A stretch of 64,000 nt of DNA from Carpediemonas membranifera (taxonomy: Eukaryota; Fornicata): assembly GCA_019828565.1 (NCBI GenBank), contig JAHDYR010000005.1, forward strand, positions 1,674,001 through 1,738,000, in the 5' to 3' direction. Under the pieces are notes generated by a model that had not been told where the DNA came from, did not search any database, and saw nothing but the letters and a program-made list of their open reading frames with translations. Numbering within the stretch: position 1 is the stretch's first letter; each line of letters starts with the position of its first letter. A program made the translations under genes and the position numbers. Shown here one piece after another: positions 28,601-37,595 of this stretch.

Positions 28601-30052
28601 CGAGCCGAATCCGTCGCCATCGACACCTGACGAAAGAACATGGTCGAACGAAAGGTCTGTGGGTGACCAGGAGGATACCAGCACAGTGCTGATGGCGGGG
28701 CTGGACTGGTTGAACAGACCGACAGCCAGCAAGGTGTCGCTGAGGGCGAGAGAAGCGTTTGTCGCAGTCTCGGTAAAAGTGTGCGTGGCGACTGTGGAGA
28801 AGTCAGAGTCAAGGATGGTCAAAGTCATGTCTGAGTCGACGATCGATGGGGATATGTAGAGGTCGCTGGATGCAATAACAGGGCCGGCAAGGGCCAAGTC
28901 GATTGCTCCTATGGTTCTCAATACAGCGAGATCATCAGCGTCCTTCGTTCCGACCTCATTCGTCGTCACTGCGGATACAATGTCTGCGGCTACAGTCGCC
29001 GTAGTCGTTACATCGCCCAGCATGGATGGCGCTGGTGTGATATACACTGCACTGCCGGTGGCGACGTAAACTGTTCCATGGGTGCAGGTTAAGGCACCGC
29101 CTGCCCGTTCGTTGCCGGAGAGTGGGAATACGATGGTGGCGACGGGCAGACCTCCTCTGTTGGCGTCGTATGCCAGGATCCTGCCGCTATCACCCCAAGT
29201 AGGGTCACCGACGAGCAGGATCTCAGTTGAAGAGCAGAGCGTGACGTCGCCGATAAGTAGCGCATCAGTGTCTGGGAGCTCGAACCTCGTGCCCTGTCCT
29301 ACTATAGCGATGTCCACGGTCCTCACCTCCGTCTGGGTGCCATAGAGGATGAGGTGGCCGGCGGTCCAAAGTCGAGAGCCGGCGTTCATCGGGGCACGGC
29401 TAGTGCGGTGGGAATGGGTGGCTGTGTCGAATAGGTGGAGCACGCCAGTGCCTGGCTCGCTTGCTACGAGGGTATCTGGGCTGGCTGAGACGGCGTACCC
29501 GAGCATGGAGTGGTCTTTGCCCGCCACGGTGGCAGCAAGGGACCAGTGCGTGGAAGAGGGGCTGTCAGTGCTGTATACACATACCATGCCGCTTCCCTTG
29601 TTGTGTGAGGGAGCTCCAATCACCAGGGCGCCGTCGTTCATAGCAACTCTCAGGGGTCCTGTGCCGCATTCAACGGTCTGGGACGGATCGCCTGAGTTGA
29701 GGTCGTCCATGTGGAACAGCTTGACAGTGCTGCCGCCACCTGAATCGGCGAGTGCGAGCCAGTGGCCTGAACTGGAAAGGGCGCCACCATCCATTTCGTA
29801 TTCGGCTGTTTGAAGACGTCGACTGTTAGATGGAGACGCTTTCGCCACGATGATTGATGTAATATGTCTATAGCCATCATCCTGTATAGTTATTGGCAGA
29901 ACTAGTGCGTCATTGTTCCACATCATGTTCGAGAAAGTGTGTGGCGAACCAATTCGAAGTATTTCAGAATTCTGCGTGAAGCATGTGGCTTCTACGTAGA
30001 GTATAGAGAGAACTGCGAAGAAAAGCAGCGTTTCTAGGACAATTTTGGGCAT
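25637..30052 (-). CDS. Large type I surface protein: FG-GAP-like repeats, cysteine-rich GCC2/GCC3-type repeats, one TM
   Basis: 1471 residues from the ATG at 30052, which opens a signal peptide (PKIVLETLLFFAVLSILYVE). Residues about 60-700 hold beta-propeller-like repeats in FG-GAP style (GDGFGSAVAIDDIGNIIVAA, GEGFGASLAIDAGVFYVGAP). About ten Cys-rich repeats follow with the pattern C..G.Y......C....aGyy (for example CAAGTYQPTSGMASC). A serine/aspartate run precedes one TM helix (AFIVGIFIAVLVTVLLVLIY) and a serine-rich tail. It is probably an adhesion or coat protein at the cell surface. The upstream frame lacks an ATG. Confidence 0.85.
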   Translation of the reverse strand: MPKIVLETLLFFAVLSILYVEATCFTQNSEILRIGSPHTFSNMMWNNDALVLPITIQDDGYRHITSIIVAKASPSNSRRLQTAEYEMDGGALSSSGHWLALADSGGGSTVKLFHMDDLNSGDPSQTVECGTGPLRVAMNDGALVIGAPSHNKGSGMVCVYSTDSPSSTHWSLAATVAGKDHSMLGYAVSASPDTLVASEPGTGVLHLFDTATHSHRTSRAPMNAGSRLWTAGHLILYGTQTEVRTVDIAIVGQGTRFELPDTDALLIGDVTLCSSTEILLVGDPTWGDSGRILAYDANRGGLPVATIVFPLSGNERAGGALTCTHGTVYVATGSAVYITPAPSMLGDVTTTATVAADIVSAVTTNEVGTKDADDLAVLRTIGAIDLALAGPVIASSDLYISPSIVDSDMTLTILDSDFSTVATHTFTETATNASLALSDTLLAVGLFNQSSPAISTVLVSSWSPTDLSFDHVLSSGVDGDGFGSAVAIDDIGNIIVAASLAADPSGLPSSGVVYVYSSNDWTLIQTISCPSAVGSSTSAGEAFGAAIATAEGMLLVGMPSYDSKRGLVAFYKLSSSTGKYEYVKTFSPSRRGEGFGASLAIDAGVFYVGAPYSTRQPRAADATADGVTPIGRVIAFTPTTWKAAVDSIYFNPRTTTTQFGMAIDVSNSVLTVLSSDSYYAYTPGTTPMLLASATIPATSAAFTVDGLAIAAANCTIFQLRAACPASTYSMDAVSCPTCPEGTYTASADEKVCAPAAAGSWATAGHLAECAAGTYQPTSGMASCITATAGYYAAGPGATAQIACETGHYSGAGQGACDAADPGYHVPATDRTKQRQCDDGKYQPAPAMDVCLNATAGHYVPADSKPHTAQESCQPGTYQEYAQRPSCIPAEPGFFVPGAGSSIQTPCEAGAYQNESGQTSCVPSDAGWRASTDRTAQLVCAAGSYGPEAGRDTCLTCDIGYYVPDDAEPHMTQLECAAGSFQNETGQATCINAEPGHYVALTAQHGQQACSAGTYQPLDGQTACVDVSAGYYAPDIASSTQLPCNDGYYQSDTRQTSCQQCPSNYGTPEGLLGFTACTQIVPTSSTLDSTSPAAITVSTNATKTRVTAATFNNAACELVTDDSGQTLVVPVVSSSTVAAGNYTAVVSMSDGTTQTLTVRISGNYTISDPTTTLEGPRLTAATTSAICPAAMTMTGLGPKQLTSAAYRNAHITCISQEAVTASVVEERLSPSANITSDSEVCVYLAGGSVSITSTDDLSVLVNGVEAEAYISGTALCVQPSSAFASADSDSDSDSDSEFAVTARLGGTAFLTTTLSLAPDPSNDTGMLIAVVQSILGVAAASAFIVGIFIAVLVTVLLVLIYYAGFRLLHWYGKESKSSRQVCFSSHIEIMSARQRKGRKGSADSIHSQSSTTSTTTSDYSVSTRGLIRLDSVKLYPVIEVTQETMSNLTAQSVASLHEYSSDSVSMDDLSSY

Positions 30053-30372
30053 TGCTAAACGTGGTGTATAGCTTTCGCGGAAGAATCTACGAAAAATCGG
30101 ACTGTAATTGGCCAATTATACAGCACATTACAGCGCGAACAACGGTAATGGAGCTACCAGACACACTGCGGGCTTGACTTAGATTTAGTCAGATCGTCAG
30201 ACCCACTGCCACAGCTGCTGTAAATAAAACTTTAAAGAGCCGCGAAATGATGCCGCGTCACATACAATACGTTATGCGCACTCAGCCCAGCCCATGCGCG
30301 GCCAAGCTGGCCTCTTCCGGCTCATGCGCGAAAAAAGATGAGCACCAACTACGAGACACTTTGAGGTAGCTG
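30053..30372. other. Divergent intergenic region between surface-protein and eIF5 genes
   Basis: 320 bases containing the two opposing promoters. AT-rich patches (AAATAAAACTTTAAAG near 30221) are present. No RNA gene or repeat seen. Confidence 0.4.
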
Positions 30373-31464
30373 ATGAGTAGTGCTCGCCTGAACATAGATG
30401 GAAGCTCGGATCCGTCCTATCGTTATAAGATGGACGCGTTGGAGACCCACCAGCGTGGCCGTGGCAACGGTAGCTGGACCAGTCTCACCAATCTCGACAA
30501 GGTGGCCATGGATTTGAAGATAGACGTCGATTTCCTCTTCAAGTTCTTTAGTTTCTTCCTTGATACCGCTACAAAGATCACTGACAAGACCCTCGAGCTG
30601 AACGGCCACCACGAGAAGGCAGACCTTCAGGCCGCGCTCCAAGTCTTCATTAGACGGTTCATTCTGTGCTCTGGCGAGCCTCATGGTTGTGGAAAGCCCG
30701 AGTTGACAATAATTCTCGAGGGCAAGGACATCATTTGTGATTGCAGAGCTTGCGGTAAGCGTCGGCGCATTGAAGACAACAAGAAGAAGTCCGAGAAGGA
30801 CAATGCCAAGATGCTGAAGATGCTCAGCTACTTCCACAAGCCCATGAACAAGAGCAAGTTTGCCACCCACGACGGCATGCGCGAGGCGGCCACTGAGTCC
30901 GACGACGCCGTGCTGCAGGACCCCGTCACGCGGATCCGCGAGGTGCTCGATCTCGGCGCCAAGCCCGTGCTCTCAGAGATGAGGGCGATGAGGCAAGACG
31001 GCTCCTTGAAGAAGCGTGACCGGCTGCCCCTCGTGGTCGCCGCGGTGTTCAACGCTGACCTTCTGGCGCCCAAGGAGACCATGGAGGACGAGGACGGCGA
31101 CAGCGTCGAGTGCAACGCCCTCCAGAAGCACGCTGACCTGCTCGACCTCCTTCTCGAGTCGACGGAGATGCAGTTCGTGTTGCTGCGGTCGTTTGAGCTG
31201 CTCATCATGAAGTTCCGCGAGGACCTGCTCAACCCCCGCAGCGTATGCGGTATCCTGGGCATCCTCCACGAGGAGGGCCTTGTGGACGAGGACGCCATCA
31301 TTGAATGGTCCGCGAGCAACAGCCCTATGGTACCCCGGGCATTCCACACGGAGGTAGTCAATCACGCTGATCAGCTCATCCAGTTCCTGGAGGCGAGCGA
31401 CAGCGAGGAGGACGATGATAGTGACGATGACGAAAGTGGCGAAGAAAGTGGGAGCGATTGGTAA
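30373..31464 (+). CDS. Translation initiation factor eIF5
   Basis: 363 residues. The N-terminal eIF5/eIF2-beta fold is clear: LNIDGSSDPSYRYKMDALET (family NInrd..D.fYRYKMP), RGRGNGSWTSLTN, and the zinc region FILCSGEPHGCGKPELTIIL then CDCRACGKRRRI. The zinc ribbon has CxxxxxxxC and CxxC spacing. The C-terminal half is helical with a W2-like acidic end (DEDAIIEWSASNSP, then an EEDDDSDDDESGEESGSDW-type tail). eIF5 is the GTPase activator for eIF2 in start-codon selection. The Arg finger near the N-terminus cannot be placed with certainty. Confidence 0.9.
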   Translation: MSSARLNIDGSSDPSYRYKMDALETHQRGRGNGSWTSLTNLDKVAMDLKIDVDFLFKFFSFFLDTATKITDKTLELNGHHEKADLQAALQVFIRRFILCSGEPHGCGKPELTIILEGKDIICDCRACGKRRRIEDNKKKSEKDNAKMLKMLSYFHKPMNKSKFATHDGMREAATESDDAVLQDPVTRIREVLDLGAKPVLSEMRAMRQDGSLKKRDRLPLVVAAVFNADLLAPKETMEDEDGDSVECNALQKHADLLDLLLESTEMQFVLLRSFELLIMKFREDLLNPRSVCGILGILHEEGLVDEDAIIEWSASNSPMVPRAFHTEVVNHADQLIQFLEASDSEEDDDSDDDESGEESGSDW

Positions 31465-31590
31465 TTTAAATCCCGGATTAAGGGTGAGGATGGTGTTGGG
31501 TGGGCTGAAGTACTGCTGGTACAGTGCAGAAGCCACTGGATCGGGGGCGAGTTTGATCTCGTGACAGTTTATGGCAAAAGTGCTTCGGTG

Positions 31591-32231
31591 ATGAACAACC
31601 TCGCCTCGGAACCTCGCCGCACATCAACTGGCCGTCGCATTGATCCCGGAATTGTGCAGATCAACAGCATGTCTGATCGCATGAACCACGAGCAACTTCG
31701 TAGTTTGCTTGCTGGAGCCATGGACGCGCTGTTCAAGGAGCATATGCTGAACAGCAACGTCCCTGCCGCCGGTATTGGGCGCATTTTCCTTATTCCCAAG
31801 CGTTTGTTTCCATCAACACATTTACCACAGCTGGCAACGGCCCAATTGGCTACGTCGAGTTCCTCGACAAGCGCTACGCGTACCGCCTTGCCCAGTGCCT
31901 TAACGACGGCAGCACAGTGAGAGCAGCCGGGCGGCGCGTTGCTAAGATCCATTGGATGCTTCAGTACCTCAGCAAGGTCACGTGGGATGATCTTACTCGC
32001 CAGAACAAGTTCAACAAGGCAGTAAGAGACAAGCGGACCGACCTGGAACTCACTAAGCTGCGCAAGGAAGATGAGAAGACCATGGCTAGCATGGAAACTG
32101 CCAAGAAGGTCCGTTCAATGAAGCAGAGAAAGGGCGGCAAGTGGGTCGATAAGAAGGGAAAGAACAAGGTCGTCAAGAGGGCGGGGCAGAAGAAGAGCAT
32201 GAGCAACGTCGCCATGAGTAAGTTGCTATAG
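31591..32231 (+). CDS. ESF2/ABT1-type pre-rRNA processing factor (one intron)
   Basis: Spliced 203 residues: exon 1 at 31591-31801, intron 31802-31830 (29 nt, GTTTGTTTCC...TTACCACAG), exon 2 at 31831-32231. Splicing gives GIGRIFLIPKPGNGPIGYVE, followed by FLDKRYAYRLAQCLNDGST and HWMLQYLSKVTWDDLTRQN, matching the RRM-like core and the WnLKYLpkFkWshL segment of Esf2/ABT1. The C-terminus is lysine-rich, as in nucleolar factors. The frame opens earlier at a GTG; the ATG at 31591 is chosen. ACAGTTTA lies about 20 bases upstream. Confidence 0.87.
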
Positions 32232-32299
32232 GTTTAAATCATTCGCGGTTGGCCTCGTCTTTCCTGGCCTGCTAGTTTTATATCACAGTGCCAACAGCC

Positions 32300-33364
32300 T
32301 CACTTGGCGTTACTAAGTGCCGTTGCCCGCTCTACCACGCCCTTATACTGGCCTATTAACTCGCCCACTCGAGTCACCAACCTTGGGTAGTCCGCCGGGT
32401 TCGTGGGTCGACCCAGCACCTCTCGCCGCTGTCTGAATGCCTTGGCTGCTCTCAGTTCGAGTGAAACAATTGCTATCCTGACCGAGGCGAGGGTCTCGGC
32501 CATCTGACTCTCGTGGCTCTCCCTCAATGCCTTGTCCGCGCTGAGTTCAAGCGCCTGGCTGTCTCTACGGTCAAGCTCTGCTGATAGCTTGGCTGCTCTA
32601 TTCTGGGCGGCGAGTACAGAGGTAGACATCTCGACTTTCATCGATGCAATGGCGGCTCTTTTCTCGTCCGCCTCTTGCTGTCTGCCCTGAATGGTTCTAG
32701 TCAGCTCAGCACGGGTCGACATGAGTGTTTCATGCTTGAACATGACGTCGTCCGTCCCTGCGAGTTCGGCAGCCCGCCCAATGAAATCTTCAAAAGGGCG
32801 CATTGCCTGGAGCTTCTCCTCGATGCTCTGCCGCTCGGCGTGCAATGACTCGAGTTCCTTCCGCAGCTCATCCGCCGTGTCATCGAGACCCTTGACCTCG
32901 TCTGCTTCCCTTCTCGCCTTCATCTCGGCGCGGGACTTCTTGCCGTTGTTCTCGGCTACAAACTTTTGGAACCTAGTCACCTGTGTCCGTAGCTCTGCCT
33001 GCCGCTCGATAAGCTCAGTCTCCTTGCGTTGCCAGACAAGCTTAAGCTCGTCCATCTCAACTTTCTTCTGATCAACTCGGGCTTGGAGGGCTGATAGCTC
33101 ACGCTTCGCTTGAATGAGAGCCATTTCATCCGCAGACTTGCCTTCTGTTGTGATGAATGGCATAACGCCCTCCAGGGCCTCGTCGGTGCCCTCGTGTATC
33201 AATTCTGTGATAAATGCGGCCTTATTCTCTGTAGAACCCCCGAAAGCTTTCCCATTATCTGCAGTTCCGGTAAATTTCGTACTCTTTCCCTTCGCAGAGG
33301 CTTGCATGGCTGCGTCGAGTATTTCGCCGTTTCGAGGAAATGATCCCATCAAAGTTGACGGCAT
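32300..33364 (-). CDS. DUF4200 coiled-coil protein, CCDC42/CFAP73-like axonemal component
   Basis: 354 residues from the ATG at 33364, mostly coiled coil. The DUF4200 block is clear: LIQAKRELSALQARVDQKKV, then RFQKFVAENNGKKSRAEMKA, the FdkFlkEN..Kr.RA signature. CFAP73/MIA-type proteins sit on the outer doublet near the inner dynein arm I1 and MIA complex. Which DUF4200 paralogue this is cannot be decided by eye. Confidence 0.82.
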   Translation of the reverse strand: MPSTLMGSFPRNGEILDAAMQASAKGKSTKFTGTADNGKAFGGSTENKAAFITELIHEGTDEALEGVMPFITTEGKSADEMALIQAKRELSALQARVDQKKVEMDELKLVWQRKETELIERQAELRTQVTRFQKFVAENNGKKSRAEMKARREADEVKGLDDTADELRKELESLHAERQSIEEKLQAMRPFEDFIGRAAELAGTDDVMFKHETLMSTRAELTRTIQGRQQEADEKRAAIASMKVEMSTSVLAAQNRAAKLSAELDRRDSQALELSADKALRESHESQMAETLASVRIAIVSLELRAAKAFRQRREVLGRPTNPADYPRLVTRVGELIGQYKGVVERATALSNAK

Positions 33365-33609
33365 TTTTGTGGGCAACTCGGGTGGTTCTGGGGAATCCTT
33401 CGAATGATCGGCGTGGGATCCAGATTTTCAAAGTTGAAATCCGTTCCTTTAACGAGCCTGTCTATAGAAAGGCATTTCAAACTGAAAGGAGAGTCTTCTG
33501 ATATCACCAAGTGAGACTCATGGCCAACCAACACTGTATCGACGTCCGCTCCGCGATCGATCAATAGTTTTGTCGGATTTGGCACCAGAATTGTCGCGTC
33601 GTTTTCTCG

Positions 33610-34344
33610 ATGGAGGTAACTTACGACTATGGGACCGAGGGCATTCTCGTTATGGTTTCTCTCTTTTTGTTCATGTTCTGCCTCCGTGCTGCGCAGACGC
33701 TTATTTTGAAGAAGCTGGACGCCGGGAAGGCCAAACCGCTCGCCACTACCGCCAAGGAGTCTATGGTCAAGCAAATCAACAACCTTATCGACAACGGCCA
33801 CCTTCTTACAGAGGATGAGTTTAACAGACACCGCAACTACTTCTTTGAGGAACGTGAAAAGCTCATCAAGCTTGATAGAGGCAGCAAGGGCGGTATGTTC
33901 GCCAGTATGGGTGATCCCAGCGCCGCCTCTGGCATGATGTCCCGACAGATGATCACCATGGCTCCGAACTTCCTGATTATGTTCGCCGTCAACCTCTTTC
34001 CCCAAATCATCGTCGGCCGCTTCCCCTTCCACGTCCCAGAGCAGTTTGCCGGCATCACCCAGCGCGGTGTAGAGGCTGCTGGGCTGCCAGCCTGCTACTT
34101 CTCGACTCAGTCGTGGTACATCATGTGTCTCATCCTCGTGCCCATCGCACTCAAGCTGGTGTTCAAAAGAGCCGGTGTTCAGCCCGCCTCGGTGCCCGGT
34201 ATGCCTGCTGCCGGCCCTGCTACGGCCGTGACTGTTGCTGCGAGCATTGAGCGGCTGCGTACGATCAAGTACGACGAGATTGCGATGAAGGCGGATTCAC
34301 TCGAGACTGTCGCAAGGGCCGAGTTGGAAGATATTCAGGGGTAA
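33610..34344 (+). CDS. EMC3: ER membrane protein complex subunit 3
   Basis: 244 residues. A membrane helix near the N-terminus (GILVMVSLFLFMFCLRAAQT) is followed by a cytosolic charged segment (HLLTEDEFNRHRNYFFEERE), then the Oxa1-superfamily pair: MITMAPNFLIMFAVNLFPQI, RFPFHVPEQFAGITQRGVEA and STQSWYIMCLILVPIALKLV. These match EMC3 (FPLT.rFk.mlQ.Gi and SSxSWY). EMC3 is the insertase subunit of the EMC in the ER membrane. Length agrees with the family. Confidence 0.92.
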   Translation: MEVTYDYGTEGILVMVSLFLFMFCLRAAQTLILKKLDAGKAKPLATTAKESMVKQINNLIDNGHLLTEDEFNRHRNYFFEEREKLIKLDRGSKGGMFASMGDPSAASGMMSRQMITMAPNFLIMFAVNLFPQIIVGRFPFHVPEQFAGITQRGVEAAGLPACYFSTQSWYIMCLILVPIALKLVFKRAGVQPASVPGMPAAGPATAVTVAASIERLRTIKYDEIAMKADSLETVARAELEDIQG

Positions 34345-34565
34345 GATGCGGTGCTTTTATGTGGATAAAACGTTTCACCATGGTTTTATTGTGGTGTTCT
34401 TGGCTGAGAGATTGGGTCGGGTCAAGAATTTTGAAATGACTAAATCAGGCATGATAGTTGCTATTGATCATCTGTATACTCCACTCTTTCCCGTCAAGCA
34501 TCCCGTTGCTTGGATCTGAATTGTCAGTTTTGGTCGAATTCTCACATCAACAGGCCCTGCTGAAA

Positions 34566-37361
34566 ATGGACCCTGAAAGGGCGCAGTGGCTTTCTGCACT
34601 TAAAATACTAGATAAGTGGGCGGAGGATGCGCCGCCAGACGAGAAAGAACGCCGAGCGATGAAGGCTGAGCTTTTCCGATCGCAATTTCAGAGATTGTAC
34701 GACTGCACTGTCCTTAGCATGGCTGGTGAGACGCAGAGCATGGACGCACTTCGTTCTATGAAGGACGACCGCAACCAGAGCGAAGCTGACCTCGAGGCTG
34801 CAACGGAGAAGGCCACAAACGCCAAGCTTGAGCTGGAAAAGTATCAAGACGAGCTTCGTGGCGTAGAGGTCGCCATCCGCAAGTCGCAAGACGATGAGGA
34901 GCTTCTCGAAATCCAGATCGATGAACTCAACGTCGACCGGGACGCTGAGCAGGCCCTTGTTGATGAGAATGAAACTGAAGTCCGGGCCATCTACGGACCT
35001 AGGATCAAGCAGATCCAGGACGAGATGGAGCTCACCAAGGACATGATGAGGGACAACGAGTCTACACACAAGAAGCTCACTGCTGAGATCGCCTCTTCCA
35101 CAGCCAGGATTGAAGAGGTTGAGGCGATCAACGAAGCCTTGAAGCGAGAGGTGAGTGCCCACAGAGAGGCTGTCGAGCGCTCCAAGACCGAACCAACCCG
35201 TCTGAAGAAGACTGCCGACCTCCTCCAACAAGCGATGACCGGCAAACAGGCAGAGGAACGAAAGTACCTCGACCAGCTCGTAGACATCGACCGACAACTC
35301 GAGGATGAGGGCAAGACTCTCAAGAAGAACGAGGAACGTCGCGCAGCTCTACAGTCGGAGATCCAACTGGCCGTCACAGCTGTAGAAGGCAGGGATGAGG
35401 AGGTCAGGGCCGTTACGCAGCACGTGGCCAAGCTCAAGAGAGATATGGAGGATCGGATGGCTCAACGGGTGAAGCTCGAGCTAGAGATCAAGGCGAAGGA
35501 GCGGGCGTCGAGGCAGGCGCAGGAGGCACTGTCCAAGGCTGAGAAGGCGCTGGGGGCGGAGGAGAAGGTCCTGAGAGGTGTCAACGACGCCGCAGGGCTC
35601 GTTCGGCAGTCTATTCCCGAGATCAAGAGCCAGATCGCTAACCTCAAGAAGGAGCTCGCCAGTGCCCGGTCGTCGCTGAACAAGATGACCAAGGAGCGCG
35701 AGGAGATCGGCAAGGACGTCGACGTCGGCATCCTTAAACTGCTCCAGACGGAGGACGGCAACGCCAAGCAAGGGTCGAATCTACAAGCTGCCCTCGAGGG
35801 AGTCAAGGAGCGCGAGGCCATACTCAACGATCTCATGGAATCAGACCGCGCTCTCCAGGCCGAACTCGTGGCAACCCGGGCCCAGAGAAGCACGAGCGAC
35901 CGCGACATGCAGCGTGTGATGGGGAAGCTCAGATCGACCGTAGAGGCGCTCCAGGGACACGAGGCTGTCATCGTTGACCTTACCAAGCGCCACTCCGAGA
36001 TGCTGGGCCAGCTGAAGTCGTTTGGTACCCTTTACGAGTCAGTCAAGACGCAGAGGAACAAGTATCTCTCGTTTATCCAGTCAACCCAGCAGGCCCAGGC
36101 TGAACTTGTGGAGAGGCTGAAGGTCTTGTCCAACGAGGTCGAGATCCTCACTGGGGAGACGCGGTACAAGGATGCCACACTCCGTAAGGACCGCGCCGAG
36201 ACTGCCCAGATTATTGCGGTCGCCAACTCTTGCAGACACGATGTATCGCGTCTTGTCGAGCAGAGGAATATCCTCAGGGATGAGATGGATTCCAACGTCG
36301 CCGAGGTCGAGCGCAGCAGCGCCAGCATTACCTCCGCCGAGCGGGATATCCTGGGTCTGAAGAAGTCGTTTGTAGACGCCGCCGAGGGTCGTGATTCTGC
36401 CGGTATAGCGCTGTTGGAGCGTAACGACGAGCTTTGCGTGCTCCACGAGAAGTGCAACCTTCAGGCCTCCGTTCTTCTCAAGGGCCAGAAGAGTCTCGTC
36501 GACCTCGACGTCCGGGCCAAGCACATTAATCTTTTGATTAGGGACTACGAGAGAAAGGTTGAACTCGCCAAGAAGATCGGGCCTGAGATCAGCAAGTACG
36601 AGGAGCAGATTCACGCCATGCTCGCCGAACGGGATGATCTCCTCGTCCAAGGGGAGGAGCTCGCTAAGAAACTCGTGGACCCTAACACTGAGGGGCGATG
36701 GCGGAGTCTGGAGAAGCCGACTGAGGCCGCTGAGGACAGGACAACGCTGCTCGAGCGACAGAAGGATCTGGAATCCAAGATTCTCATCAAGGACAATCAG
36801 ATCCAGGAACAGATGCTGGTGATTGATGAGATCGACAACCTGATTGCCGGACTGAAGCAGGCAGTGTCTACCCAATCTGACACTCGCACGACATTTATGT
36901 CTGACAGAGTCAACCGCCTCCGATCATCAGTCGATCGACTCAACAAGAAGCTTCAGAGCAGGGTCGCCGAGCTCTCCATGTACCAGGCTGAGGCCAAGCA
37001 GTACGAGCCAGAAGTCAAGCGACTGCAGACTGTGGTGCAGACGATGAAGGACCGCATGGACAATAGTCTGCCCCCAACTGACACCGCTGAGAGGGAGTGG
37101 GAGGCGATGCAGGTCAAGAAGGCGGAGGAGAAGGCTGCTAAGGCCATGGCTGCTCGCAGGACTGAGGTCGAAGAGCTTGACGGGACCATTACTACCGCTG
37201 TCCCCAGGCCCAACGCCTACAAGTACGACGGCGAGGCCTCTGCCACTAACGTCCCTGGGATCAGCAAGCCGTACCCTGCGCCGGGTCCTATGATGCCTAG
37301 TGAGTATGGTGCGAACATGCGGCATTTCCGGGCACCGCGGCAACGAGGAGTGGAACTCTAA
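34566..37361 (+). CDS. CCDC146: CCDC146/MBO2-like flagellar coiled-coil protein
   Basis: 931 residues from the ATG at 34566; almost all heptad coiled coil. The diagnostic part is the C-terminus: VPRPNAYKYDGEASATNVPG, then SKPYPAPGPMMPSEYGANMR followed by HFRAPRQRGVEL, corresponding to the conserved PRP.AYiP..LP.PkPYG...PF.PsepGaNMRHirkP of CCDC146. These proteins are basal-body and axonemal microtubule inner or associated components. Upstream in-frame sequence to 34458 is hydrophobic and not typical, so the later ATG is preferred. Confidence 0.88.
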   Translation: MDPERAQWLSALKILDKWAEDAPPDEKERRAMKAELFRSQFQRLYDCTVLSMAGETQSMDALRSMKDDRNQSEADLEAATEKATNAKLELEKYQDELRGVEVAIRKSQDDEELLEIQIDELNVDRDAEQALVDENETEVRAIYGPRIKQIQDEMELTKDMMRDNESTHKKLTAEIASSTARIEEVEAINEALKREVSAHREAVERSKTEPTRLKKTADLLQQAMTGKQAEERKYLDQLVDIDRQLEDEGKTLKKNEERRAALQSEIQLAVTAVEGRDEEVRAVTQHVAKLKRDMEDRMAQRVKLELEIKAKERASRQAQEALSKAEKALGAEEKVLRGVNDAAGLVRQSIPEIKSQIANLKKELASARSSLNKMTKEREEIGKDVDVGILKLLQTEDGNAKQGSNLQAALEGVKEREAILNDLMESDRALQAELVATRAQRSTSDRDMQRVMGKLRSTVEALQGHEAVIVDLTKRHSEMLGQLKSFGTLYESVKTQRNKYLSFIQSTQQAQAELVERLKVLSNEVEILTGETRYKDATLRKDRAETAQIIAVANSCRHDVSRLVEQRNILRDEMDSNVAEVERSSASITSAERDILGLKKSFVDAAEGRDSAGIALLERNDELCVLHEKCNLQASVLLKGQKSLVDLDVRAKHINLLIRDYERKVELAKKIGPEISKYEEQIHAMLAERDDLLVQGEELAKKLVDPNTEGRWRSLEKPTEAAEDRTTLLERQKDLESKILIKDNQIQEQMLVIDEIDNLIAGLKQAVSTQSDTRTTFMSDRVNRLRSSVDRLNKKLQSRVAELSMYQAEAKQYEPEVKRLQTVVQTMKDRMDNSLPPTDTAEREWEAMQVKKAEEKAAKAMAARRTEVEELDGTITTAVPRPNAYKYDGEASATNVPGISKPYPAPGPMMPSEYGANMRHFRAPRQRGVEL

Positions 37362-37595
37362 GTGTAATTATTGTGTTATATAGCCCGAGTATAAAGCCTT
37401 TACTGAGATGTTGGAGGTTGGGGCGAGAGCCGAGAGTCATCCTAAACGGTGGTAACGCGTTGCGAAAATTTAAAAAGAGCACAATTATTTTAGCGACGGC
37501 CGGTGGACCATGGTCGACCCTAGGCTACTGGGGACAGCCTTCGGTCGAGAACGATCGAGTTAGGTACGGATTCCATCTCGCGTCAATCCACAAGA

